From an uncultured Bacilli bacterium (GTDB lineage: Bacteria; Bacillota_I; Bacilli_A; RF39; UBA660), in NCBI GenBank assembly GCA_934095805.1, contig CAKOKV010000019.1, forward strand, positions 1 to 10,456: a DNA stretch of 10,456 nucleotides, read 5' to 3'. Below, piece by piece: positions 1 through 6,979 of this stretch; positions within the stretch are counted from its first letter, which is position 1; every line of letters starts with the position of its first letter. The position numbers and the translations under genes are program-made. The notes beneath the pieces were generated by a model. It saw nothing but the letters and a program-made list of their open reading frames with translations. It ran no database searches and was not told where the DNA came from.

Positions 1-14
1 AGAATAAAATATTG

Positions 15-20
15 TATAAT
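15..20 (+). promoter_or_regulatory. Candidate -10 box for the first operon
   Basis: A perfect TATAAT lies 31 bases before the first start codon. A transcript starting about 7 bases downstream would place the ribosome site (AAGGAAGG, 31-38) almost at its 5' end. The -35 box would fall outside the window, so only half of the promoter can be judged. TATAAT is common by chance in DNA this A+T rich. Confidence 0.4.
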
Positions 21-51
21 ATAAAAAGCCAAGGAAGGTGTTTAATTAAAT

Positions 52-513
52 ATGGGAAAAAGTAAACTAAATAAAAGTAATAATAAAGTACTTTTAGTAT
101 TATTAGGAATATTAGTAGTATGTTTTCTAGCAATAGGAATACTATTCTATAAATATTTCTATGCAGGAGCGAGTGGAAGCAAATATGGAAATAGATTAAG
201 TGAAATAGAAAAATATCCACTAAGCGATAAATTAGAAGATGAAATAAAATCTTTGTATACTGAAAATTCAAAAGTTGGGGAAGTAAAGGTTACTACTGAG
301 GGTAGAGTTATTTATATTAACATAGATTTTAAAGAAACAATGAAACTTAATGAAGCAGAGTCTATAGCTGAAAAATCCTTAGATAAAATAGGTGAGAATA
401 ACTTAACATATTATGATGTTCAATTTATATTGACATATTCAGGAACAGAAGAAAATGAAAACTTTCCAGTTTTTGGGGCAAAAAGTTCAAATAGTTTAAA
501 GGTAGTTTGGTGA
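52..513 (+). CDS. Small single-pass membrane protein of unknown function
   Basis: This is a 153-residue protein that I do not recognise by name. Residues 1-12 are short and basic, followed by one hydrophobic segment at about 13-36 and then a soluble domain of about 115 residues. The positive-inside rule places that domain outside the membrane. The soluble part alternates charged helices with strand-like stretches (VIYINIDF, YYDVQFILTY) and ends in a tryptophan, which suggests a small compact alpha/beta fold. There is no cysteine at a lipobox position, so it is membrane-anchored rather than a lipoprotein. The ATG at 52 follows AAGGAAGG (31-38). The stop (TGA, 511-513) is 4 bases before the diguanylate cyclase-like gene, so the two are almost certainly cotranscribed. 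A partner or accessory role for that sensor is inference from position only. Confidence 0.8.
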   Translation: MGKSKLNKSNNKVLLVLLGILVVCFLAIGILFYKYFYAGASGSKYGNRLSEIEKYPLSDKLEDEIKSLYTENSKVGEVKVTTEGRVIYINIDFKETMKLNEAESIAEKSLDKIGENNLTYYDVQFILTYSGTEENENFPVFGAKSSNSLKVVW

Positions 514-517
514 AGTA

Positions 518-2545
518 ATGAAAAATAATAGAAAAAAGAAGAATATTATAATAATATTCCTTGTAATAGTATTACTAGTTTCTGCATTTTTAGGGACACT
601 TTATTATATAACTAGTACAGTAAATAATTATTCCTATACAGAAAAGAAATGGATTAGTGAAAATACAGATACAACATTTGATGTATATGTAGAGCCATCA
701 CTTCCAATATTTTCAAATAATGGAAAAGGTGTATATTATGAATATTTAAATGCTTTAAAAGAAGATACAGGTCTTAATTTAAATATAGTAACATCTGATT
801 CATCTGATTTGAAACTTGTTAATAAAAATTATGCAGGTACAGATGATATAGTTGTATATAAAGATCATTTTATAGTTATTGGTGAAAAAGATACAGTTAA
901 TAAATTAACAGATTTAAGTAATAAAACAGTTGGTGTTTTAGAAAAAGATTTAGAAACAATTTCATTATATCTAACAGCATATAAAAATATAGATATAAAG
1001 AGTTATAGTAGTTATAATGAATTGTCAACTGCTTATGATCTTAAATCTATAAATTATATGATTGTACCAATGTATAAATATATAAACAATATAGTGACTA
1101 ATGATTATGAAATAGCATATCATTTAGATGGATTATATTCTTATTATTGCTTAGAATTAAATAATAGTGATACTAATGAGAATTTAGTAAGTATAATGAA
1201 GAAGTTCTATTATAGATGGGAATCAAAAGCTAAAAGTGATATTAACGAATATTTCTTGGATATATATTATACGGCTAAAAAATATAGTGAAATAGAAAAA
1301 GAATCTATAACAAATGAAGATTTTATAGTTGGTTATATTGAGAATTTACCATATGAAGGAAAAATAAGAAAGAATTTTACAGGACTTACTAATACATATT
1401 TAAGTAAATTTGCTGATATGACTGGTGTTACATATAAATATGTTTCATATAAGGATACAAAGGAATTAAATGATGCCCTTGCTAATAAGAAAATAGATTT
1501 AGCAATGAATTATTATTCATTAAGTAGTGATAACTATGTAAGCAGTAGAACATTAGGACCAACAGAGTATGTTGTTTTAGCCCATGTTGATAATAACCTT
1601 GTAGTAAACTCTTTATATAGTTTAGTAAATATGAATGTATGTATGCTTTCAAATATGAATCTAAAATACAATATGGCTAGTAAAAACCTATTTGAAATAA
1701 AAGATTTTGCCACTGTAAAAACAATGGTTAAAAACATTGATAAAGATTCAATAATAATTATAGAAAAAGAAGTTTATGATTATTATAAAGATTCATCATT
1801 AAAGAATTATAGTATAAGAGCAATTGAAAGTGTTAAACTTAATAATTCATTTTTACTTAATAAATCTAATACAGCATTTAATAAATTATTTGATTTTTAT
1901 TTAAGCACATTAAGTTCAAATGAAATGAAAAATGAAAGTGTTGTAGGTGTAATTGAAACTTTAAAGAATAATAGATTATTTAATTTTATAATGAGTAATT
2001 TATTATATATTGTAGTTGCTGCACTTATTATAGGATTTATAATTTATACATTAGTTAAGAAATCATTATATACTAAAAAAATTAAAAAAGAAGATAGATT
2101 ATATTATTTTGATGCAATGACTAATCTAAAAAATAGAAATTATTTAAATGATAATATTGATTTATGGACAAATACAAAAGTATATCCACAAGCAATTATA
2201 GTTATTGATATAAATAAATTAAAATTATTAAATGATAGAAAAGGTCATGAAGCTGGTGATAATCAAATAAGAGCTGTAGCTAATGTTCTTATTAAAACTC
2301 AAAGAGATAACTCAGAAATAATGAGAACAGATGGTGATGAGTTTATGATATATTTAGTTGGTTATGATGAAAAAAAGATTGGCTCATATATTCATAAATT
2401 AAATAGAGAATTATTATCATCATTACCAAGTAAAGATTACGGTGTATCAATTGGTTATAGTATGATTACTAATGAACAAACAACAATTGATGATGCAATA
2501 AACGACTCATTAACAATGATTAAAAAATCAAAAGGAAATCAATAA
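518..2545 (+). CDS. Membrane sensor diguanylate cyclase-like protein (two SBP-like domains, GGDEF)
   Basis: The protein has 675 residues. The order is a transmembrane segment (about 9-31), a large extracytoplasmic region (about 32-490), a second transmembrane segment (about 495-513) and a C-terminal GGDEF domain (about 525-675). The outer region looks like two tandem solute-binding (Venus-flytrap, SBP_bac_3-like) domains, at about 53-255 and 268-475. Each opens with a strand followed by an L-P-x-x-x pattern, and the first contains LTDLSNKTVGVL, typical of that fold. The cyclase domain keeps DAMTNLKNR (532-540), the metal-binding D564 in DINKLKLLND, and GHEAGD (576-581). The signature is DGDEF (605-609) rather than GGDEF. 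The inhibitory RxxD site is broken: R596 is kept but the Asp position is Ser599. GGDEF proteins make cyclic di-GMP from two GTP; activity here is likely but unproven because of the variant. Ligand binding outside presumably controls it. The start has a weak GGTG ribosome site (509-512). Confidence 0.88.
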   Translation: MKNNRKKKNIIIIFLVIVLLVSAFLGTLYYITSTVNNYSYTEKKWISENTDTTFDVYVEPSLPIFSNNGKGVYYEYLNALKEDTGLNLNIVTSDSSDLKLVNKNYAGTDDIVVYKDHFIVIGEKDTVNKLTDLSNKTVGVLEKDLETISLYLTAYKNIDIKSYSSYNELSTAYDLKSINYMIVPMYKYINNIVTNDYEIAYHLDGLYSYYCLELNNSDTNENLVSIMKKFYYRWESKAKSDINEYFLDIYYTAKKYSEIEKESITNEDFIVGYIENLPYEGKIRKNFTGLTNTYLSKFADMTGVTYKYVSYKDTKELNDALANKKIDLAMNYYSLSSDNYVSSRTLGPTEYVVLAHVDNNLVVNSLYSLVNMNVCMLSNMNLKYNMASKNLFEIKDFATVKTMVKNIDKDSIIIIEKEVYDYYKDSSLKNYSIRAIESVKLNNSFLLNKSNTAFNKLFDFYLSTLSSNEMKNESVVGVIETLKNNRLFNFIMSNLLYIVVAALIIGFIIYTLVKKSLYTKKIKKEDRLYYFDAMTNLKNRNYLNDNIDLWTNTKVYPQAIIVIDINKLKLLNDRKGHEAGDNQIRAVANVLIKTQRDNSEIMRTDGDEFMIYLVGYDEKKIGSYIHKLNRELLSSLPSKDYGVSIGYSMITNEQTTIDDAINDSLTMIKKSKGNQ

Positions 2546-3414
2546 TGAAAGATAAATTAAGTAAATTATATGATTTAGTCTTTGGAAAAGAGTTAGGAGT
2601 ATTACCAGGAAATCTTGCTTATTCATTCTTTTTATCAATAATACCAATATTAACAATAATAGTATTTGTGCTTACATCATTTAATTTACCAATGGACTCT
2701 GTTAATAACTTCTTAAGTGATACTTTTCCAAGAAGTGTAGTTGAATTATTACAACCTATATTTACATCAGAATTAACAGTAGATTCATTAATGACAATAG
2801 TTTTAGGATTAATAGTTATTATAAATGGATGTAATGCAATTATCTTAGCAAGTAACACAATATATAATGTTGAAAATGCATCATTATTAAGAAGAATAGT
2901 TAAATCAATTATTCTTGCAATATGTATAATTTTACTATTTGCATTTATGGTTATAGTTCCATTACTTGGTAAATCAATTTTAACAGTAATAGGAAGTATT
3001 ACTGATATATTTGCAAAACATGATAAGTTAGTTGGAATATTATATATAATTATACAAGTTCCAGTTTCATTATTAGTTGTATACTTTCTTATTAAAGTTG
3101 TGTATACAGTTGCTCCTGACGAAAGAATACCTAGTAAATATACTACGAAAGGAGCGTTATTTACATCAATATCATGGTTAGCGATAACAGGAATCTATTC
3201 ATATTATATTAATAATATAGCAAGATATGATATTGTATATGGTAACTTAGCAAATATAGTAATGCTATTATTATGGTTTTATATTTTAGCTTATGTATTT
3301 GTTATAGGACTATGTTTAAATAAAAATAAAACTGATAAAGGAATTGAACAAACAAACACAATTATACTTGATGAAATAAGAAAAAGAGTTCAAGAAGAAA
3401 AAAAGAAAAAATAA
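2545..3414 (+). CDS. YihY/BrkB-family inner membrane protein
   Basis: The protein has 289 residues with about six hydrophobic segments. It carries the two marks of the YihY/virulence factor BrkB family. One is the N-terminal LAYSFFLSIIPIL stretch (about 24-36), matching the family's LAYy-lSlfPlL pattern. The other is the C-terminal YGNLANIVMLLLWFY block (from Y232), ending in a membrane segment. The family was once called RNase BN, but that enzyme activity belongs to another gene; the molecular function of YihY proteins remains unsettled. The basic tail (KRVQEEKKKK) should be cytoplasmic. The ATG shares its A with the stop codon of the cyclase gene (TAATG), and AAAGGA (2531-2536) lies 8 bases upstream, so translation is probably coupled. 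A terminator overlaps the stop codon. Confidence 0.9.
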   Translation: MKDKLSKLYDLVFGKELGVLPGNLAYSFFLSIIPILTIIVFVLTSFNLPMDSVNNFLSDTFPRSVVELLQPIFTSELTVDSLMTIVLGLIVIINGCNAIILASNTIYNVENASLLRRIVKSIILAICIILLFAFMVIVPLLGKSILTVIGSITDIFAKHDKLVGILYIIIQVPVSLLVVYFLIKVVYTVAPDERIPSKYTTKGALFTSISWLAITGIYSYYINNIARYDIVYGNLANIVMLLLWFYILAYVFVIGLCLNKNKTDKGIEQTNTIILDEIRKRVQEEKKKK

Positions 3415-3442
3415 TGTTAATTCGACATTATTTTCTTTTTTT
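3410..3442 (+). terminator. Intrinsic terminator after the yihY-like gene
   Basis: The 8-base arm AATAATGT (3410-3417) pairs perfectly with ACATTATT (3425-3432), extended by a T-G wobble at the loop. A T-rich run containing seven consecutive T (3436-3442) follows. The stop codon of the preceding gene (3412-3414) lies within the left arm. The stem is A+T rich and so not very stable, but position and tail fit a Rho-independent terminator. Confidence 0.65.
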
Positions 3443-3449
3443 ATATTAT
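3422..3449 (+). promoter_or_regulatory. Possible promoter of the cse60-like gene
   Basis: TCGACA (3422-3427, one mismatch to TTGACA), a 16-base spacer and TATTAT (3444-3449, one mismatch to TATAAT) sit just before the small gene at 3472. The -35 box overlaps the loop and right arm of the preceding terminator. Chance matches are frequent in such A+T-rich DNA, so this is tentative. Confidence 0.35.
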
Positions 3450-3471
3450 AAAATATTTATGGTGAAAGAAA

Positions 3472-3654
3472 ATGAGAGTGAAGATAATAGATGAAGGACA
3501 TGAAAAAGATTTAGAAAAAAGTGTTAATAACTTTTTAAGTGAAACTGAATATGAAGTAATGGAAATACAATTTAGAACGGCAGTATCAATATTTGGGGAA
3601 GAGCAAGTATATTGTTTTTCAGCAATGATAGTGTATCAAGAAAAAAAGAGCTAA
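3472..3654 (+). CDS. Cse60-like small protein (sporulation-associated family)
   Basis: This is a 60-residue protein without a signal peptide or membrane segment. The sequence KIIDEGHEKDLEKSVNNFL (about 4-22), followed by a hydrophobic strand and CFSAMIVY near the C terminus, resembles my recollection of the Cse60 family. That family is found in Bacillus and relatives, where cse60 is a sporulation-compartment gene; its biochemical function is unknown. Family members are about 60 residues, so the gene looks complete. GGTGAAAG (3461-3468) is the ribosome site 3 bases before the ATG, which is short spacing. The gene stands alone between a terminator and a convergent gene. Its presence does not prove that the host sporulates, because homologues also occur in non-sporulating Bacillota. 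The assignment is from pattern recall and needs a profile search. Confidence 0.65.
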   Translation: MRVKIIDEGHEKDLEKSVNNFLSETEYEVMEIQFRTAVSIFGEEQVYCFSAMIVYQEKKS

Positions 3655-3663
3655 GCTCTTTTT
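3643..3663. terminator. Shared bidirectional terminator of two convergent genes
   Basis: A perfect 9-bp stem is formed by A5GAGC (3643-3651) and GCTCT5 (3655-3663). The three-base loop TAA (3652-3654) is exactly the stop codon of the cse60-like gene. Seven A (3641-3647) on the left give a U run for minus-strand transcripts, and five T (3659-3663) on the right serve the plus strand. The minus-strand gene's stop codon (complement of 3662-3664) overlaps the right edge. Confidence 0.8.
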
Positions 3664-5053
3664 AATTTGTTAATTTAAATATAGCAGCACCAACTATAAC
3701 TCCTATACAAATTGTCATTATAATAATATAAATAATTAAATATTTATTTGTAAATCCAGCATACTTATATTTATTGTTATCATACATACTAAGAACTGGA
3801 CCTTCTTCTTTTTTTGTTTGATTAAATGTGTTTTCAGCAGGACTCATACCGTATTCGCTCATATACATTTCTTCGTATTTTTTTAATGCTCTTAATTCTT
3901 CAAGAGTTAGGTTTTTGCCACTCTTAAAGTTATTACACAATTCTTCATATTTTTCAGGACTTAAAATTATATCATCATTTTCTTTCTCAACTTGAGCAGT
4001 TTCCTGTTTAAAATTATTATCTATTCCAGTACTGTTATGTGAAATTATATCAGAAGAAACTATTCCACTGTTTGATTCTGCAACAACAACATCATTAGTA
4101 TTTTCAAGTACATGAATTGATCCGTCGTTGGAATGTGTAACTTTCCCTTTTTTAGCAAGGTCTACATAATTACTATTACTTCTAACAAAAGAAATCATAT
4201 CTGTTTCTTGATGAGTTTGAAGTGAAGGATTTTTGTCCTCAGTTGCTACCATATTTTCTTCTGGTGCAACTTTAGTAAGCTCATTAAAGAAATCTTCAGG
4301 ATTTATTAATTTACCTGGACCAACTTGTTGAATCTTTTCTTTAAATAATTTAGATACATTTTTAGAGTCTTCTGTTTCGACTAAATGAACCACATCATTT
4401 TTATCAACATATTTTACATATTGTTTTCCTTTTAAATATACTATATTAATTTGTTCTTTATTTTCAAAATTATCTTGTACTTTTTGAATAGCATCATTAT
4501 CTTTCTTATCTACTTTATCAGCTTGATTCATTAATTCAATATGTCTTTTAATTGCATCTTTATCAGCTTCCTCAATAAATTCTTGACTTCCAGCTATTGC
4601 TAATAAAGTATTAGCATCATTGTTAAGAACAAGTTTATCAAAATCATCTCCAAGTTTTTCTTTTAGTGTTTGAATTAACATAATTTGTTTATCCATATCT
4701 TGTGTACTATCAATGGTGAAACCTTTTTCTTGTGCGATAATTCTAGCATAATATTCTACTAAACCATCTTGTAAATAATCACCGTAATTTACTGTTTCAA
4801 TATTTCCATTAACTTCTAAATCTTTTTTACATCTAACATCTATAACATTATCAAGAAGAGTTCTAAGAACAACACCTCTTAATTTTTCATTGTCTCCATA
4901 ACATTGTTTAATCATATCTGCATCAACAAAAGATTGGGAATTTAAAAGAATAATTTTATTTTCTGGTAATACTTTTCCGAATTTAGCTATTAAAAGAGTT
5001 TTTAAAGCCGATTCAAATTGTTTTACCTTATTTAGTACTTCAGTATTATCCAT
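3662..5053 (-). CDS. C-tail-anchored protein of unknown function
   Basis: I do not recognise this 463-residue protein. Residues 1 to about 180 look globular and mainly helical, rich in Lys, Asp and Glu. A strand-containing stretch follows at about 200-235 (INIVYLKGKQYVKYVD). Residues about 260-360 are rich in Ser, Asn, Thr and Glu and look like a flexible linker. A charged helical pair lies at about 364-403. One hydrophobic segment lies at 438-459, only four residues from the end. With no signal peptide, this gives a tail-anchored topology with the bulk in the cytoplasm. AAGGAGG (complement of 5060-5066) lies 6 bases before the ATG, so the start is secure. The gene is monocistronic, with its own promoter, a dyad at the predicted transcription start, and the shared terminator at its end. 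It has no catalytic motif that I can see. Confidence 0.85.
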   Translation of the reverse strand: MDNTEVLNKVKQFESALKTLLIAKFGKVLPENKIILLNSQSFVDADMIKQCYGDNEKLRGVVLRTLLDNVIDVRCKKDLEVNGNIETVNYGDYLQDGLVEYYARIIAQEKGFTIDSTQDMDKQIMLIQTLKEKLGDDFDKLVLNNDANTLLAIAGSQEFIEEADKDAIKRHIELMNQADKVDKKDNDAIQKVQDNFENKEQINIVYLKGKQYVKYVDKNDVVHLVETEDSKNVSKLFKEKIQQVGPGKLINPEDFFNELTKVAPEENMVATEDKNPSLQTHQETDMISFVRSNSNYVDLAKKGKVTHSNDGSIHVLENTNDVVVAESNSGIVSSDIISHNSTGIDNNFKQETAQVEKENDDIILSPEKYEELCNNFKSGKNLTLEELRALKKYEEMYMSEYGMSPAENTFNQTKKEEGPVLSMYDNNKYKYAGFTNKYLIIYIIIMTICIGVIVGAAIFKLTN

Positions 5054-5063
5054 AAAATTCCTC

Positions 5064-5081
5064 CTTATTATCCATAATAAG
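5064..5081. repeat. 8-2-8 inverted repeat at a predicted transcription start
   Basis: CTTATTAT (5064-5071) and ATAATAAG (5074-5081) are perfect reverse complements separated by CC. The dyad is centred about 7 bases below the -10 box of the minus-strand gene, that is on its predicted first transcribed base. It also overlaps the outer edge of that gene's ribosome site. It could be an operator or a 5' hairpin. Short A+T palindromes also arise by chance. Confidence 0.4.
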
Positions 5082-5108
5082 TATATAATATTTTTAGATA
5101 CTTTACAA
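5080..5108 (-). promoter_or_regulatory. Promoter of the tail-anchored protein gene
   Basis: Read on the minus strand, TTGTAA (5108-5103) is followed by a 17-base spacer and TATACT (5085-5080). That is two mismatches in the -35 box and one in the -10 box, with ideal spacing. It lies 27 bases before the start codon, in the right place for the only minus-strand gene here. Confidence 0.55.
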
Positions 5109-5129
5109 CTTTTTTTTTAGTTTTCTCTG

Positions 5130-5138
5130 TGGTATAAT
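5130..5138 (+). promoter_or_regulatory. Extended -10 promoter of the rplI-dnaB cluster
   Basis: TGGTATAAT (5130-5138) is a perfect extended -10 (TGnTATAAT), 32 bases before the rplI start. The -35 region is only a T tract, which fits an extended -10 promoter that does not need a good -35 box. No terminator was recognised between here and dnaB or the peptidase gene, so this promoter could drive the downstream cluster. Confidence 0.6.
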
Positions 5139-5170
5139 ATTTTTACATTATTGAAGTGGAGGCGATATTT

Positions 5171-5611
5171 ATGAAAGTTATTTTTATTAAAGATGTTAAA
5201 AAACAAGCAAAGAAAGATGAAATCAAAGAAGTAAAAGATGGATATGCTAAGTTTTTAATAACAGAAGGTTTGGCTGTGCCATATACAGAAAAAAGTGCTA
5301 GTGTGCTTAAAAGTGAAATAAAAGAAAGACAAGATAATGAACAAGCACTAATTGATGAATGCAATAAGATTAAAAATAAACTTCAAAATAAAGAAATTGA
5401 GTTTAAAGTTAAAACAGGAAATAATGGAAAAGTATTTGGAAGTATTACTTCAAAAAATATAAGTGAAGAATTAGAAAAAATGGGATATCAAATTGATAAA
5501 AAGAAAGTAATTATCAATAATGATATTAATACTTTAGGTGTACATTCAGTAACAATAGTATTACATAAAGAAGTTTCATTCACAATTAATATTAAATTAT
5601 CAAGCCTATAG
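5171..5611 (+). CDS. rplI: Large ribosomal subunit protein bL9
   Basis: The protein has 146 residues, close to the usual 148 or so. The N-terminal rRNA-binding domain (about 1-45) begins MKVIFIKDVKKQAKKDEIKEV and contains GYAKFLITEGLAV. A long charged connecting helix (about 46-76) leads to the C-terminal domain (about 77-146), which contains GSITSKNISEEL. bL9 binds 23S rRNA at the base of the L1 stalk and helps maintain reading frame. The segment GYAKFLIT is one residue shorter than the usual GYaRNfLIP pattern, lacking the conserved Asn and with Thr at the Pro position. The ATG at 5171 is chosen because TGGAGGC (5157-5163) precedes it and it matches the family N terminus. An in-frame GTG at 5156 would run through that ribosome site. 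The dnaB gene starts 9 bases after the stop. Confidence 0.96.
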   Translation: MKVIFIKDVKKQAKKDEIKEVKDGYAKFLITEGLAVPYTEKSASVLKSEIKERQDNEQALIDECNKIKNKLQNKEIEFKVKTGNNGKVFGSITSKNISEELEKMGYQIDKKKVIINNDINTLGVHSVTIVLHKEVSFTINIKLSSL

Positions 5612-5620
5612 GAGGTATTT

Positions 5621-6979
5621 ATGGCTAAAAACGAACTAAGGAAGACACCACAAAATATTGAAGCAGAAATATCTGTTTTAGGATGCGGTTTTTTAGATAG
5701 AGCTGCTCTTGATAAAATAATGGATGAAGTTAGTGAAGAAATGTTTTATGATCCAAAAAATAGAACAATATATAAAACAATGAGAACATTGCATCAAAAT
5801 AATATACCAATCGATGTAAATACAATATGCAATGAACTCGAAAAAGATAAATTATTATCAGATGTAGGTGGGGTAGAATATATCACCGAGATAATAAATT
5901 CAGTACCATCAACAGCTAATTTAAATTATTATATAAAAATTATATTTGAAAAAGCAGTTCTTCGTAATTTAATAGCTAAGGCTGACAGAATACAAGAAGA
6001 GTGTTATAATGAAGATGATAGTATAGAGAATATAGTTGAAAGTGCTGAAAGAAATATTCTTGGAGTTTATAATGATAAGCTTGGAAGAGATATGCAAAAA
6101 ATACAAGATATATTACCAGAAGTACAAAAAAATCTTGAACTTTTAGCAGCAACTAAATCTGACTATACTGGAATTAGAACTGGCTATTATGATTTTGATG
6201 AAATGACAAGAGGTCTTCAAAAGAAACAAGTTATTATTATAGCTGGAAGACCAGGTTGTGGAAAAAGTGCTTTCTCCCTTAATGTTGGACTTAATGCAGC
6301 AATTAACAATAAAAATTCAGTTGCATTATTCTCATTAGAAATGGGAGCAGACGAAATAGCAAAAAGAATGTTTGGATGTGTTGGAAGAATTGATGGAGAT
6401 GTTTTAAAAACAGGAAGACTTAAACAAAGCGATAGACAAAAGTTTAATGAAGCAATGAGTGAACTTTCTGATATAAAATTCTTTATTGATGATTCAGGTG
6501 GTCTAACAGTAAGTGAAATAAGAAGAAAATGTAGAAAACTTAAAAATTCTGATGCTGGACTAGATCTAATAATAATAGATTACTTACAATTATTATCAAG
6601 TTCATCAAAATATGCAGGACAAAGAGTTCAAGAAGTTAGTGAAATAAGCCGTGATATAAAGAAAATGGCGATGGAATTAGATGTACCAATAATAGCTCTT
6701 GCACAATTATCAAGAAGTGTTGAGCAAAGAAAAGGTAATGATAACAAACCAAAATTATCAGATTTAAGAGAATCTGGTTCAATAGAACAAGATGCCGATA
6801 TAGTACTATTCCTTCATAGTGAAGAATATGGTAAATATGATGGCAATCTTAGAAGACCAATTGAATTATTAGTTGCTAAACACAGAGCTGGTTCAACTGG
6901 TAGTGTTAATCTAATATTTCAATTAAATACTGGTACATTTGAAAATGCCACTAGAAATAAGGAAGTAGAGAATGAATAA
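5621..6979 (+). CDS. dnaB: Replicative DNA helicase DnaB
   Basis: The protein has 452 residues, full length for the family (called DnaC in Bacillus subtilis). It is the hexameric ATP-driven helicase that unwinds DNA ahead of the fork and binds primase. The N-terminal domain (about 8-105) opens with PQNIEAEISVLG, the family signature. A helical linker precedes the RecA-like motor domain (about 176-445). That domain has Walker A GRPGCGKS (209-216), E240 in FSLEMG, Walker B DLIIIDYLQLL (315-325), LSRSVEQR, and KHRAGSTG near the end, which carries the arginine-finger region. There is no intein. The ribosome site AGGAGGT (5610-5616) overlaps the rplI stop codon, 4 bases before the ATG. The rplI-dnaB order is conserved in many Bacillota. 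The last 8 bases overlap the peptidase gene. Confidence 0.97.
   Translation: MAKNELRKTPQNIEAEISVLGCGFLDRAALDKIMDEVSEEMFYDPKNRTIYKTMRTLHQNNIPIDVNTICNELEKDKLLSDVGGVEYITEIINSVPSTANLNYYIKIIFEKAVLRNLIAKADRIQEECYNEDDSIENIVESAERNILGVYNDKLGRDMQKIQDILPEVQKNLELLAATKSDYTGIRTGYYDFDEMTRGLQKKQVIIIAGRPGCGKSAFSLNVGLNAAINNKNSVALFSLEMGADEIAKRMFGCVGRIDGDVLKTGRLKQSDRQKFNEAMSELSDIKFFIDDSGGLTVSEIRRKCRKLKNSDAGLDLIIIDYLQLLSSSSKYAGQRVQEVSEISRDIKKMAMELDVPIIALAQLSRSVEQRKGNDNKPKLSDLRESGSIEQDADIVLFLHSEEYGKYDGNLRRPIELLVAKHRAGSTGSVNLIFQLNTGTFENATRNKEVENE

Noticed and set aside
511..513. TGA read as tryptophan (mycoplasma-type code)
   Set aside because: No well-supported gene here contains an in-frame TGA and all tryptophans are TGG. 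The only two TGA ends are at 511 and 10435. Reading through the second does not restore the missing ung sequence.
1534..1737. Minus-strand open frame inside the diguanylate cyclase-like gene
   Set aside because: It lies wholly within a well-supported gene on the other strand and has no family resemblance.
2619..2858. Minus-strand open frame inside the yihY-like gene
   Set aside because: It is antisense to a clear membrane protein gene and shows no recognisable domain.
2545..3414. Annotation of the yihY-like gene as ribonuclease BN
   Set aside because: This is a historical misassignment of the YihY family; nothing in the sequence suggests a nuclease.
5156..5170. Upstream GTG start for rplI
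   Set aside because: It would translate through the ribosome site (5157-5163), and the family N terminus begins at the ATG at 5171.
5143..5364. Minus-strand open frame opposite rplI
   Set aside because: It is the antisense reading of bL9 codons; no independent support.
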